DNA of 64,000 nucleotides from Falciphora oryzae (GCA_000733355.1 JNVV01000058.1:62001-126000); one strand, 5' to 3'; shown: positions 10,975 through 23,863, counted from the stretch's first letter. Program-made: numbers and translations. Notes: generated by a model not told the origin, from the letters alone.

Positions 10975-12250
10975 GAGAGAGAGAGAGTATATTTAACGTC
11001 GGTGTGTCGGGATCTACTTATCACTGCCTCCCTGGGGGCGTACGACGTGCTAGCACTACCTAAGCTTGACACTAGGCTACGGTGATGCTATCGAGGCGGC
11101 TAACAATTTGAACCCGAAGGCACACGCAAGCCAGGCCGCGTTCCGGCGCTCCTTGTTGGTGAGCGGGCAATCGGCAGCAGGGCGAAAAGACGTTGTGAGC
11201 GCTGCGGGTGGTAGTAATGCGTTGGGCCGGCGAGTGTGCCGGAAAAGGGTAAGGCCGGGTTTAGGCGGGGGGTCCTCGGGACCGCCCCTGGGCCCAGCCG
11301 GGAGTGCGGGGGACCAACGAGCCTACTGTTGGTCCGGTTGGGACAAAGGAAAGGGTAAGGGGTGTACAGGAAAAAGGAAAAAGGGAATAGGAAAGGGGAA
11401 AAAGGGAAGAGGGGAAAGGTTATATACGGGCTGTTTGGCCCTGTTGTTACCGCCCAGCGATAGTGTAGTAGTCAGTGGCTTCGACGAACGAAGCAAAAAG
11501 GGAGGGTTTTTCAATAGGCGTTTCCAGACCCGGGCCTGTCGAAAGTCGGGGCGGGGTCCGCTATAAGCCATTTATTTTCCGTTGCTTTGGCCAGCCTGCA
11601 AAATCAGGGTGAGAAGGGGATTTGCTTCTTCCGCACCGGCACGGGTTATCGTCCTCGTGCCCGAATTTTCGATGGTACCAGTCGAAATCCCCGTGCCTTG
11701 TGCGTGCAGCCACCAGCTGTTGTAAAATACTCCGGTGGAGTTGCAAAGCTTCGGGTGCATGCTGTGGTGCCGGCGGGAGGCCTATAGCTGTGTACCGTGC
11801 CGGGAGGTTATCCTCGAACCACGCGTTACAGTGGTCCCCGGCCATCTTCTGGGCTAAAGCCTTTACTCCGGCCACCGTTGGTGGTGGTAATGTACGGTTG
11901 CCTCGGGGCACCTGTAGCGGTGCCGTCGCCAGGAGGGCCTCCCAGATCCTTCTCGGACCAATCTGGGCGCAGGGACTCCCGGAGGGGGGAGGGCATGTTC
12001 AATTGCGCTATCGGGCGCGGGGGCCGGGGCGGCGGCAGCAGGCCCCTCCGGGCAGGCGGGCCGCCGAGGAGGGTATATTGCAGCGCCCTATTAGCGAGGG
12101 GGTTGGAGGGCAACGGCATGACGCCGTCGCCGACACCGTTGGCGGGCGGGAATGTTGGTGTTTGTCGCCGAGTTGGCAGGTGTTGAGGATTTGTATGCAA
12201 TTTGGCTGTGTGCACCAACAGCACCATGCCAAGAATTGGTAGGTGCGAGG
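10975..12250 (-). mobile_element. Tad-like LINE, internally deleted copy 1
   Basis: On the minus strand the segment runs from a proline-rich leader (shared with the copy at 44.3-45.4 kb: MPLP, PLAN and LLGGPP motifs) through the end of a Tad-type ORF2 to a 3' region shared with 33083 and 44312. It ends in TTAAATA followed by a (CT)n tail on the minus strand. The central reverse transcriptase is absent, so this copy cannot move by itself. Confidence 0.65.
11561..11911 (-). pseudogene. C-terminal end of a Tad-type LINE ORF2
   Basis: About 116 residues including HRSILQQLVAARTRHGDFDWY, YHRKFGHED and CRCGRSKSPSH, the usual C-terminal zinc-knuckle region after RNase H in Tad-like LINE proteins. 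The remainder of ORF2 is missing. Confidence 0.7.
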
Positions 12251-12549
12251 AAGGATGTTTCTAGGAAGTACTTTGTTACGTCTTTCCGCAAATTCTCTCC
12301 GCCTCTGGGCCTGAAATCCTTCCTCTGAGCTCGCTTGCCGTCCGATTGGGCCATTTGGGTCGTGTTTCCCGAGGTGTATAACTCCAAGAAAGGCCTCCGC
12401 TACGCTTTCCTCGCCATTGCGGTATCTCTCCTCCTCACTTGAGTGAACTTCCGTGTTGATACCAAATTTGCTCCTCGCCCCCTCGTCAGGAAGGGCGAGG
12501 ATTACGGGGTCGTAAACATCGCGGCCGCGCGGAACACGCAGCATCCCGA

Positions 12550-13824
12550 GAAATGGACGCGGCACGTCTTCTACCAGGCGCCAACGGGGACATATTTTTG
12601 CGCAGCCGGTCCGACGGCGTCTGGCAGGACCCGGAGCGGGTTCCCACGCCAGTCGCCCCTAGGTAGAACTCCCTGCTCGCGGCGTTTTATTACGACAACA
12701 GCAATCACAGGACGAATAGCGACATGGTATGTTCCCCTCCGCCCGTCTGCCCGGGATTTACCGTGGGGGCGCTTCGCTGATCTTGTCTCTCTTCCCCTTC
12801 GTGACAGCTCTCCCTTTTGTACTTCGGCCAGGAAGGCCGAGTCGTTCACGACTTCGCGGAGTATAATTATGACGACCGCAAGGCGGGGGAGCGGCTGAAC
12901 TACAAGATGGGTGAGAAGGGTAACTCGGCTTTCGCAGCGGCGATGCTGGAAGGCTCGCTCTACGTCTACCGCATCGACAGCGAGTCCCACATCGTCGAGC
13001 ACACTTTGAACGGGACGTCAAGGCGGATCGGTCCGAAGGTTGCCCGGGATTCGAATATCGCCGTCACCAACGTGGTTGGGGAGTCGGAACTCCACGTCTT
13101 CTAAATAGCGGAGGACTTGTCGCTCTCGCAGATCGTGTACAGTGGCGGGAAATGGTCTGAAGGTTTTGCCCCTACCCCTGCTCCGAACACCCCTGGGCGG
13201 TTCTCCTTTCGCCTTGTCGCGGGACGTCTGCTTATCTCTTTTATACTTGTCTAGCCCAGGTTGTCGCCGAAAAGTTCACGTCCGACCCCAGCATCAGCTT
13301 CACGGCGGTGGCGTGGTCTGATCCGCTGCACGTCCGCGTTTTCTACATTGACCAGAACCGGTGCCTTGGCGAGTGGGTCTTCCAGAACGGCTCCTGGGTC
13401 AACAACGCCTGAAACCCTGCCGCGGATCAAGGCCAACGCGGCGGGCCAGCCCGTCGGGGCCACGCAGTCCGCGCAAGTCCCGTACAAGAACGGCCTGTAC
13501 GTGGAGTATTTTTACGCCGTGGAAAGGAGTATAGCGAACCTGTTGAACGTTAGGCCTGATGATTATTGGCGCTTCGGCGACTTCTCCGGGTTCAACATCT
13601 CCTCTCCGCCGGAGCCGGCCCTGTTAAAATCGGACGTGATCGCCCTAGCCTGCGGCCTCGGGGTCGGGGTTCCTAGTGTTCTTCTCGCCCTGGCTAGTTT
13701 ACTCTTGCCGGCGTGGAGGGAACGGGTGCTAGGGTGCGGGAAAAAACGAGACAATCCAGCCAGGGAGGAGCCGGTCGGAAGCCCCACTGAGCATGAACCT
13801 GAGAGTGCTGGTAGCAAGGGATGA
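12550..13824 (+). pseudogene. Fucose-lectin-like beta-propeller gene with C-terminal membrane segment, broken
   Basis: Pieces read LAAFYYDNSNHRTNSD, then after an intron LSLLYFGQEGRVVHDFAEYN, SLYVYRIDSESHIVEHTLNG, and further on FYIDQNRCLGEWVFQNGSW. These repeated blades resemble fungal fucose-binding lectins. The last part has a hydrophobic helix (about 13637-13710) followed by a basic tail, suggesting a membrane anchor. The gene is broken by in-frame stops at about 12664 (TAG), 13102 (TAA) and 13410 (TGA), with a frame change after the last. The start is not clear. The calls of blades and anchor are firm; the exact family is moderate. Confidence 0.6.
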
Positions 13825-15097
13825 ATAAGTAGGTGGGAGTGCCCAGGATTCCGGTTGCGACGGTGACTAAAACCCATTTGTCGGGCCTGGGGCGGCGCGG
13901 CCCGTGCCGCGTTGATGCCCGCCAAGGCGCTATCCAACTCCACCTGGCGCCTGTGTGCTGTCAAGAACGTGTACCTCATGCACAAAGGTTCCTCCATCAG
14001 AAACGGAGGACCGTGTTGTTGGCGTTCCGGGGACATCCGAGTCGGCCGGAGTCACGTCTTACGGCGACGTTGCATCAGCGGCTTTGCACCAGCGCCTCAC
14101 ACGAAAGGGGAAGCATCTTATTGCCAATAGCGCCGCCACAACTTTCACTTGACCGACCAACAGGCAAGAGAGCTAGCTGCCGCTTTTCGGTGCGAGGATC
14201 TTTGCCAACTCATTCGGACTCATCATGACGCAGAAGTCGTGGAAGAAGTGGTCGAAGCTCCTCGGGCGTCGTTGTGCAGCCTCGCCGGCTCCGTCCGCCA
14301 CGCCGTCGACGAGTATGTTGAGACTCTGCCTAGCATTGCAAGGCTTCTCGTAACTAACATTATGGTCAGTCAAGTTGACTTTGCTCTCGTACGGGCATAG
14401 ACAGCCTTTTCTAGAGCTCGTCTTTCGGAACGCTTTTCAACCCTCACCGTCCCAGGATTGGCGACGGCGGCGGACCGACTAGGACTCCTCCCGCTGGAGC
14501 CCCACGCTGCCGGTGTCACAGCGATCAACGATCAAAAGGGCGTGTATTGGATTGTCCCCAGGGCCCTGAAGGGGCCATTTGGCAAAATTTCCTCTGACGG
14601 TGCACGGACCTCCAACACACACACGTCACACGTGATATATCATGTGACACCATGTGCCCCACATTTCCGTGCGATGGTGCCTGACAAGGGGCAAAGTCTT
14701 GGAAGCTGGGCGGCCAGCGGACGCGAGCTGGAGCCAATCGCTCTGGGCGGTTTGACGCCACAGTGTCGGCTTGCGACAGAGGCTCGATGGCCTAAGGGTA
14801 ACAAAAAAGCCCAGCATTCTGGTCGGGCAATGTCCGCCGCACGAGCTCCTCCCCGTCTCAGTCGCACCGGCCTGGAGGAACGCATCTCTTACTCAACGTC
14901 TCTCTCTCGGCATCACTGTCTCGAACTTCATGAGGCACACGGGTTGGGCACCTCAGAGCCTGCCTAAATTCACGTCCCTGTCAACTTTACATTTTTGAGT
15001 CTTTGACGCACCCTACTTTCGAGTCTCTTGACTGTTTCATTGCCAGCGCGGCATTCCTGTCCTCGATTCCTTCAACCAGCCTCCCCAGTTGTTGTCG
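13825..15097. other. No confident gene
   Basis: Several short frames exist but none has a recognisable domain or good splice structure. 14815-14890 is an inverted copy of part of 10045-10165. The final 150 bp is the likely promoter and leader of the NLR gene. Confidence 0.5.
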
Positions 15098-18000
15098 ATG
15101 CAGCGCGGTGTAATGAATTCGAAACGACCACGGCAAGATGATCAAGACTCAGATGCGAGCCACCCAAAGCGCCCAAAAATCTTCGACATCGTCTCCCATG
15201 ACTCCCATGGCGGCGTGCCCCTTGCGCATGGAGATTACACAATCGCCTGGATCTGTGCGCTTCCTCTAGAATTGGCGGCATCTTGCGCCATGCTGGATGA
15301 GCAACACCCACCACAACTAGGCATAGCCGGCGATGACAACACCTACGTGCTGGGACGCATCCACCGACACAACGTCGTCATGGCCTGCCTGCCTGGGCAA
15401 TACGGGACGAACAACGCTGCAATCGTCGCGACAAACGTAAAGCGAAGTTTTCCCAACATTCGCGCCACCCTAATGGTCGGCATCGCCGGCGGATCCCCAA
15501 ACCAGGCCGACTTGTACCTGGGCGACGTAGTCGTCGGCACGAGGGTGATGCAATATGACATGGGCAAGGCACTCGGGGGCGGCCACTTCCAAGAAACAGC
15601 CATCCCGAAGATTCCTGCACCGCTGCTGAATTCGGCCGTGTCCATTCTGCGATCGAAGCAATCCAGCGATCGAATAGCAAGTCTTTTACGAAGCCGACTC
15701 CCGAACCTCTCGCGTCCGGATCACCCCGATCGCCTTTTCCAAGCCTCCTACGAACACCACCCTCTCCATGCGCAAACATGTGATGACTGCGACCCGAAGA
15801 AGCTGCAGCTACGAGCCCGTCGTCTCTCTGACGAACCTAAGATCCACTACGGAGTCATCGCTTCAGCCAACAGGGTCATGAGAAACGGAAAGGAACGAGA
15901 TGAGATTGCCCGGCAGCATTCGGCGCTGTGTTTTGAGATGGAGGCAGCAGGCATGATGGACAACGTCCAGTGCTTGCCGATTCGCGGCATTTGCGACTAC
16001 TCAGATTCCCACAAGGACAAAGTGTGGCAGGACTATGCCGCTGCGACGGCGGCCGCATACGCAAGGGAACTGCTGGAAGTGATTCCGGCTTCATCAGGGG
16101 AACTCAGTCGGGCTAATACCACACGCTTCAACAACGCGAGCGAGCCCGACACTGATGGTAATGAACTCCTTCCTTGACCCTCCCCCTCCCGTCCCCGCTG
16201 AGCACCATACTGACCGGCCACGAGCAGACGACCAAGCTTTAGAATGGCAACGCTTGCTAGAACGGCGGCAACGCTTACTAGAACGACGGCAACGCTTGCT
16301 AGAATCCCTTGACTTCGCCCAAATCGATGCTCGGAAAATCACTATTCGAACTGCACACAGCAAAACCTGCCGTTGGTTCGTCCGTCACTCGGCATATCGG
16401 GATTGGCTCGACCCCGCAATGCAATCGCAAAACCATGGTTTCTTATGGATGCGAGGCAAGGCAGGCGCTGGGAAGTCAACCATAATGAAGTTTGTATACT
16501 TGGAGTCGAAAAAAAAGGACGGATCCAATACCATGTCCGCGTCCTTCTTCTTCAACGCTCGCGGCGAATACTTGGAAAAGTCCATCACCGGCATGTACCG
16601 GTCCCTGCTAATGCAGCTCCTGAAGAGATTTCCGGATCTTCAATCTATCCTAGACGACACCGATATCATTCCGGCGAGCCAGCAAGACTGCCCTGACTTG
16701 GACGCGCTGAAGGAGCTTCTCAGGAGTGCCCTCCTAAGCCTTGACCGGCGCTCCTTTACTTGCTTCATCGACGCCCTCGACGAATGTGACGAGCAGGAAG
16801 TCCGGGATATGGTCCAATTCTTTGAGGATTTGGCAGAGGACACGACCAAGGCTGGCATCCAACTCCGAATCTGTTTCTCGAGTCGCCCATACCCCTACAT
16901 CAGCATGCCCAAGGGCATCTTGCTGACCCTCGAGGACCAATCCGGACACGCAGAAGACCTAGCACAGTACGTCGAGAGCAAGCTCAAGATCGACGACCCC
17001 GTGCTCCGCAAAGACTTGCAATTGCAGATCCTAGACAAGGCGTCCGGTATTTTCCTGTGGATCGTCCTCGTTGTGGATATCCTAAACAAAGAGGACGACG
17101 ACGGCGGCCTCGCTCTCAAGACAAAACTTTCGAAAATCCCCGACAAGTTGAGCGACCTGTTCAAGAGCATCCTGATGCGTGATAAGAAATCACCCGAACG
17201 CCTGCTGCTCTGCGTTCTCTGGATCCTCTGTGCAAAGCGACCATTGACTCCAGCCGAGTTCCGCCATGCGCTGTGGGTGGCCCTGTTGGACCAACAGTCG
17301 GCGCAGAACGACTGCCAGGTAGACTCCGGCGTCCCAGACGTCAGCAACATGAATGCCTGTGTCAAGCTGGTCACGAGTTCCTCGAAAGGTCTTGCCGAGA
17401 TTACCAAATCCGAGCAGCCAACTGTGCAGTTTGTTCACGAATCAGTACGGGACTTCTTGGTAAAGGAAAAGGGCCTCCAGGACTTGTGGCCTGAACTTGG
17501 ATTCGAATGGGAGGGTCCCAGCCACGAGAGGCTCAAACGCTGCTGCACTACGTATCTGTCTCTTTCGGGAGTACAGGCGATCGTCAGCGACCCCGAGGGC
17601 GGAGACGCATGCGACGCTCTGGCCCAAAAATACTCATTTTTAGAGTATGCCAGCCAGCAGGTCCTCCACCATGCTAATGCCGCTGCGCTTGTGGTGCCCC
17701 AAGACGAGTTCATATCTCAATTCTTTGCTTCAGCTGGGATCGGGGTGGTCAACTTGTTCGAGAGGCATAAAACGCGGCGATATAGCGTTCATGCAACACC
17801 CATCTATGTCCTAGCAGACAGAGGGCTAGAAAACCTCATCCGCACACGGATAAAACAAGAGCCTGCTGCCCGCGCCCCTGGAGAAAGGTACGAGTATCCA
17901 TTTTTCGCCGCATGGGCCAACGGCCACAAAAGCGCGGTGGCTGCACTTTTGGGGTTATCTTCAACTATCTGCGATGGCGTCGATATCACTGAAGGCGTTG

Positions 18001-18746
18001 AAGGTTTGGAGTACGGGAGAGACTTGACGGGATTATCTTCAATTATCTGCGATGAGTACAGGAGAGGCTTCACGGGATACAAAGGCCGAACGCCGTTGTG
18101 CTGGGCTGTCCAAGAGGGTAGACTGAGCATTGTGAAGGCGCTCGTTAACGCTCAGGCCAAGGATGGATGGGCGGCACTAATGTGGGCTTCACAAAACGGA
18201 TACGAGGCTGCGGCGCGGCTTCTTATCGACAGCGGGGCGGATATCAACGGTCAAGAGGAGGATGGATGGACGGCATTGATGTGGGCCTCACAGAACGGAT
18301 ACGAGGCTGTGGCGCGGCTTCTTATCGACCGCGGGGCGGATATTAACGCTCAAGAGGAGGATGGACGGACGGCACTAATGGGGGCCTCACAAAACGGATA
18401 CGAGGTTGTGGCGCGGCTTCTTATCGACCGCGGGGCGGATGTTAACGCTCAAGAAAAGGATGGATGGACGGCATTGATGTGGGCCTCGCAAAACGGATAC
18501 GAGGCTGTGGCGCGGCTTCTTATCGACCGCGGGGCGGATGTTAACGCTCAAAAGGAGGATGGATGGACGGCATTAATGGGGGCCTCAAAGCGCAAACGCG
18601 AGGCTGTAGCGCGGCTTCTCATCGACCGCGGGGCGGATATCAACGCTCGGGATAAGGATGGACGGACGGCATTAATGATGGCCTCAATGCACGGACACGA
18701 GGCTGTGACGCGGCTTCTTATCGACCGCGGGGCGGACGTCAACTGA
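15098..18746 (+). CDS. NLR: purine-nucleoside-phosphorylase-like / NACHT / ankyrin
   Basis: Exons 15098-16157 and 16228-18746 (1192 aa from ATG 15098; ATG 15113 is also possible). Residues about 45-330 are a PNP/UDP-phosphorylase-like domain (YTIAWICALPLELAA at the start, MVGIAGGSP, CFEMEAAGMMD, GICDYSDSH), common as the N-terminal domain of fungal NLRs. The NACHT has P-loop GKAGAGKS (16455-16478), Walker B CFIDALDECD and the SSRPYP motif. A winged-helix-like region and VHESVRDFL follow, then ankyrin repeats. In fungi such proteins act as immune-type or allorecognition sensors; the ligand is unknown. Three copies of an 18-bp unit encode (RQRLLER) just after the intron. The reading ends with a stop inside the last repeat; a further repeat remnant lies downstream. 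Confidence 0.9.
18162..18743 (+). repeat. Tandem 99-bp ankyrin units, near identical
   Basis: Six 33-residue units of the type DGWTALMWASQNGYE / AVARLLIDRGADINAQEE. Most differences are at residues 3, 8 and 11-15, the beta-hairpin and first-helix surface that binds partners. High DNA identity indicates recent gene conversion or slippage. Confidence 0.9.
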
Positions 18747-20382
18747 TGCGGGCCCCTCAAACCAAGGATGCGGGCCTCAGAGAACGGACGCAAGGCTGTG
18801 GCGCGGCTTCTTATCGACAAACCGAGGGCTGCCGAGTATATCCCCGAACTCAGGCTCTTCAAGCACCTCCGGAAACCAGAAACCAGCTAGTGGTATTCTC
18901 TTCGTCGGTGACGATTGGGTCACCCGAGACGGACAGAACCTTCATGTTTAGCAGTTCACGGTTGTACACTTGTCCTAGGGCATGCCTCTGGTCAAGTAAC
19001 GTTCTTTCAGTTTGCTTTCGCTGAATGATAGGGTGATGTTTTAATTTAATAAATGAAGGGTCTGGGAGTTATGACTGCTTTATACTACTAAGTTCTTGCC
19101 ACCGACGTAAAGATAACGGTACGATCCGCGAGGTTGGTTTGGACAATGAAGCTCGCCGGCTGATCGGTCGCCAACATCTTGTCGATACTGGCCTGAGCAC
19201 AGCTGTTGCATGGGCTGTTGCATGAAGGCCCCAACATGTAAGTGGGCCGCGCTCCTTAATACCCGCCTTGTCAACCACTGCATGTTCCCTCGAAGGGACT
19301 GTGGATGGGTACAGTGTGTGGATCGGTCAACTGAACCCTATGCTATCCGTCGTCACTCTGCAGATTCGGCTCGGCGAGACTTGCTGACAGGCCAAAGAAG
19401 AAAGCCCGCCACACGCAACCAGTCATTGCCGCCTTTCCCGCACTTTCCGGGCTCGTTGGACCCTGCGGACGAGGAATGGGCTGTCCGCACTAGATATGAC
19501 TCTGCTGAACGCGTAAGGGGCTGCCTCCGGGGAGGCCATGGGGTCACCCCGCTGTTCCCGCTGCCCGCCGATCCCAGGTAGCGGCAGAGAGCTGTGGCGG
19601 TGCTATTGACGAATGGCAGTAAAGTATTCTGTACTTCCCTCTTCATTTGTGAGACGGACGGCGAAAAGTCGTTCAACGGTACTTGTTCGTGGCACTGTCG
19701 GTATACCAACACGGTTGGGGTGAGAAGGCTTCTGGTATTCAATATGTATCCAAAAGTCGTCTGTCTTCTAAGTACAACGGAAGGGCTCCTCGTGCGAGCC
19801 CTCTGGATAGATACATCTCAACCACGGAGGCCGCGGGGTGCGGCTGTACAAGCCAGATCCCGGTGCCGGGCCTGACTTGTAACTTGCACCGTCTCCGTGC
19901 ATGACCGGGGATCTCGTGCATGACCGGTGATCCCGTGCATGACCGGTGATCCCCATGCCGGACCCTCCGTGTTAGAGAGGCGGGGCCTCTCAGTCCCGGA
20001 GTCCCCAGTCATTGGGGATTCCCCGTGTTAGTTCCTTTGCCTGCCGTGCGACCCCTGGCTGCCCTTCCAACAGTGCTCATGAACCCGGCGCACCACGGAC
20101 ATATCGGGAACATCAGCGAGGTCTTCTACGCACCAGATGGAGCGACTAGCCAAGGAGCAAGCATGTCTTTTCTACCCCACTCTCCACTTTGGAGAGTGTG
20201 GGCCCGATGCGGCGTGCTCCAGATCATCTTCTGCACAATTCATCTCCTCTGCGCTCACAAAATGGCCCTCCTGTGTGATATCACATGAAGTATAGATGAG
20301 TATCTGCTCTGTTCGCTAACGATTTGACATACGCAGGTCCACATCACCTCAACCATCCCTAAATTTAGCCTCAAATTCACAT
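18747..20382. other. Eroded 3' end of the NLR, then no confident gene
   Basis: At 18790-18890 another ankyrin half-unit (KAVARLLID) and a tail ending HLRKPETS follow the NLR stop in another context, so the array was probably longer before a small deletion. From 18900 on I see only short frames. One minus-strand piece near 19085-19195 (ASFIVQTNLADRTVIF) looks coding but is too short to name. Confidence 0.4.
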
Positions 20383-22286
20383 TCAAGAGGTTGTAGGGAA
20401 TCCCTTCCTTTGGAACTGCTGCAGGATCTCAGGACATTGTTCGAGATGCGCAGCGGGTTCCCAAGTATTGTGCTTGTGCCCATACCCTGCCCACTTGACC
20501 AGGTACTCCCGCCCCTCTTCTCCCTGTCTCCGGTCCCGAATATCCTCGATCTCAAAATACTCGTCGCCTTGAACCTCCTCAGCCGTAGAGGCAACTTTTG
20601 AAGGGAGAGCGCGCCCCGTCGAGGAAGTCTTCCCTGCTAGTGACTTGCACCGCGGGATTTCCGGTGCGCGGTCATTACGTCCATAATTCGTACAAGGATT
20701 CCGCGTGAACTCCACCTGAAAAGTCGCTGCACCGTCCACCCAAACGCGCTTGAGGCCGCTTCAAGTGGCCATTCCTCAAAGCTTGCGAAAGCGGCCTCGA
20801 TTATCTCCCCTTCCAAAGCGGACCCCCTGAAGATCGCAGCTTGGAAATGCTGCGCTGACTTTGGCGCGCTTTGGACCTTGGGTTGGCGGCGGTCGTTGAG
20901 CCTGTAGCGATGGGGAGTCGGTGCAACGCAGACGTGTCTGCCGCTTAGGCGCTGCTCTGCGGGTTGTAGGGGCCGAAGTGTTAACCCTGCGGCGCTTCCC
21001 TGTGGCGGCCGGACGACATCCTCATCCTTGCCTTGCTTGGCGTCACTTCCCACAATGGGAGAGTAGTCCTCCTCCTCGTCGGTATCGCAACGACGTCGAC
21101 GTCGACGACGACCGATGTTGTGCTGAGGGTTGACCTGCTCCTGGCTGGCGGACGGCTGCATAGATGGCTCGGTATTGGCCAGCTCACTTTCGTTGCCGCT
21201 CTCATCGCCCGACAAACTTGGCATGCCTGCCCGACTCTCCTGCGCTTGCGGCGGCACAACAGTACCATCCTCATTCTGCTCTCCTACGTCGTCCAGAACG
21301 AGAGGATGGCGGTGTTCTGGGTCGCTTGTCTGAACGCTGTCGCCGCGGTGATCACGATGTCGAGAGAGGTGGCAGTTGCCGGACCTCTGCTGCAGATCAA
21401 CCCCACGACCGGAGGCAGCGCTGCATGGGCTTTGGGGCTGAAGGCGTGGCTCGGCATCCGCCGGTTCGAGCTCGCTGGTGCTCTCGTCGTCCGGCAGTGT
21501 GGTGTGCGTGCCCGGCTCTCCACCACTTGCGGCGGCACGGCAGGAGAGTCGATCCGGTCTTGGCTGTTGGGCGGCTTGCAAGGGCGGTCCGGCATCGGCC
21601 GGCTCGGGCCCGCCGCCCTCGTTACCCTCGTTGCCCGCCTTGGCCTTGAGCGACTTGGCATCTCGAAGTCGACAGTAAAATGCAGACAGGTTCGGGTGCC
21701 TGGCACGTCCGTCGCCCTGGCGGCAAGACGAACCCGCCGCGCACGCGAGCGCACGGCGGGATGCCGGGGATGCCGGAACTGGTCGGTCGTACTCCGCATC
21801 TAGAGCTACAGGCGAGGCAGGCGATTTATTGCCTAGGCCGGCCATGCTGGTAACCGAGGGCTCTGGTACGTCGCTATCGTCGGAAGCAGCGTCGACACTT
21901 TTGCCTGTCCAGACGTGTCAACCTGTCGGCCTGCCGAGAAATTCGAGATCCAGGCACATACATACCTATGCCAGCAACACGGTCGGATTTAACTTGTTGC
22001 GTGCATCTAGTAGAAGCCCGTCAAGCGACTCAAAAGATGTGTCGGATCGGCCATCGAGATCAACAAACTCGTCATCGCTTGGGATCAGGACGGCATCGGC
22101 CTGTGACTTTCCAGCACTGCCACGAGGATCGGGCGCATCCTGCGGCGGCGGCGGGTGCAAAGGAACCCCAAAGCCCGCTTCAGAGGGTTCCCCCTCTGGA
22201 ACCTGAAGACCACGGCTCGCAGGCTCGGGACCCGCCGCCACAAGAGGGACGTAAAAGACCTGGTTGTCGAGGCAGACTGTTGCCAT
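20383..22286 (-). pseudogene. Chromodomain protein gene, frame-broken
   Basis: The 3' part encodes a clear chromodomain: YFEIEDIRDRR, EYLVKWAGYGHKHNTWEPA and a terminal helix, reading 20739-20383. Upstream is a long low-complexity, acidic and Arg-rich region (21845-20760) with repeated EPADAEP-like units. The two parts are in different frames: near 20757 the family-like text LKRVWVDGAATFQ is one frame off. A possible first exon (22286-21969, starting MATVCLDNQVFYV) ends with TAG directly before a GTATGT donor. Chromodomains bind methylated histone tails; whether this was a host gene or part of a retroelement cannot be told. Two breaks argue for decay. Confidence 0.6.
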
Positions 22287-23803
22287 CGCGCTCCCAGCGA
22301 GATATCGCGCTGCTGAATTGGAGAGAAGATGTCAAAGGTTGTAAGAAGAACAGTTCCTAGAAGCATTTGGCGTGCAAGTTGGCCATCTCCGCACTGCGGA
22401 GGCGTCGGGGAACGAGCGGAATATATTTGCATGTGCGGAGAAAGGCCGACCCGACCTCAGAATCGGCACGGAGCCTGGACCCGGCCCTCCACGCTCCCCT
22501 CCGCTCCACCATCCCAACAGGCTCGGAAGAAACGTGCTCGGTCGTGAAACGCCCCGCCGTATGCGGTTCCCGGGGGGTCGGGGGGTCGCGGGCGGCGGCG
22601 GGGGGACGAGACATCGATTCACCGGTCCCTCGTAACTCTGCCAATCACGCAAATGCCAAGACAGAAAGGAGAGGCCTGGGAAAGGGGAGCCGCCGTAGGA
22701 TATCGTATCGCCACGAATCACGACCCTTGGCTGAGGTCGCATGGTCCATGAGATCGCCAGAGGTCGCCCAGAGCGGCTCAGCAGAAGCAGTGTTGGCTAG
22801 TGTTCTCCTGCGACGCCTTCCTGCGTCCGTCCACATGTGCCCCCCTCCTTGTTCCGTCTCTGGCACCGCCCATGGCAAGGCAGAATCTCGTCGTTTCCAC
22901 CAACCAGTTCCTCCTCGGGCCCGATCCGCCTCGCTGTCGCTAAAGCGAAGGCAACAAGGCCACGGTCATCTCTTCGGGGGCCGCATCGGCCTCGTTGCCG
23001 GCAAGGCCTTGCGACCCGTGCCCCGCTCCAGGCCGGATCCGGGCGGCGTGTGACCCGGAAATAGATCGCAGTCGGGTCAGGAGGTCAATCCGCCGCTTTC
23101 GTAACCGGCCGCCTGCATGTCTCGCCGCAGCCGCGCGCTGGCATTCGGTCCGGTTGTGGCCAGGGGAGGTTCTCCGACCTGCAGACTGAGACGCCTGGAT
23201 GCGCCAAGCGAGAGGAGGCCTCCTGGTGTCTCGGCATTCGACGCAATCGATACCTGCGGCATTTTTGTGAACTGGTCAGGATGCGCAGGTCTTGCAAATC
23301 GCATGGGGGAACGGAGGACCTACCAGACAGACATAGATTCCGATCCTACGAACGAAAGGAGCCACCCTGGCAGGCAAACGAAGGGGGGATGGACGAGGTG
23401 AGGAGAGAAACCAAGCAGGTGTCAAGTGGCTCCAAACAAAAAGCAAGCTCAAGGACGAGCCGGGGGTCGATCCTGGAGTCGAGTCAAGTTGCACTTGACA
23501 AAATGCACCGCAAAGGCTGAGAATGTCTCGATTGGCGAGCGGTGAGAAGAGCCGGACTCGGGAGAATAAACTGCAAACGGAAAGGTGCGGCTGGGGGAGG
23601 CCAAAGAGGGTAAAGACAAGGCATCCAGCCAGTTGCGTCGTCGTTGACGTTGAAAGGACGCTGGCGAACGCGGGTAGAACAGAGCCAAACGGCTTGTTAG
23701 AAGTGGCCGGGCTCCCCTAACACTCACCCACTAACAGCGGGTCCCAGGAGGAAATTTTTCGAGGAAAAGTGCAAGCCGCCCACAATGTCAAACGCAAGAG
23801 ATA
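22287..23803. other. No confident gene; repeat scrap at 23726-23780
   Basis: Open frames here are GC-driven and lack domains. 23726-23780 (CCCACTAACAGCGGGTCCCA and the purine-rich run after it) matches 45403-45456, where it abuts the LINE copy 3, so it is probably a LINE 5' scrap cut by the next element. Confidence 0.45.
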
Positions 23804-23817
23804 CTTGTGCGGGCTAA

Positions 23818-23863
23818 GGGCGTGATCGGCGGCACCGGTCAGGGAGCTCCTGATCAGGGAGAA
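23818..23863 (+). repeat. Left terminal inverted repeat of Harbinger element
   Basis: It starts GGGCGTGATCGGCGGCACC and is the exact reverse complement of the right end at 27286-27331. Confidence 0.93.

Noticed and set aside
11066..11566. 166-codon plus-strand open frame
   Set aside because: It lies antisense in the LINE 3' region shared with 44.3 kb; the Lys/Gly-rich text comes from purine-rich DNA.
22367..23053. 228-codon open frame on the plus strand
   Set aside because: Arg/Ser/Pro-rich low-complexity text without a domain, in GC-rich DNA with long open frames on several strands; no splice or start context.
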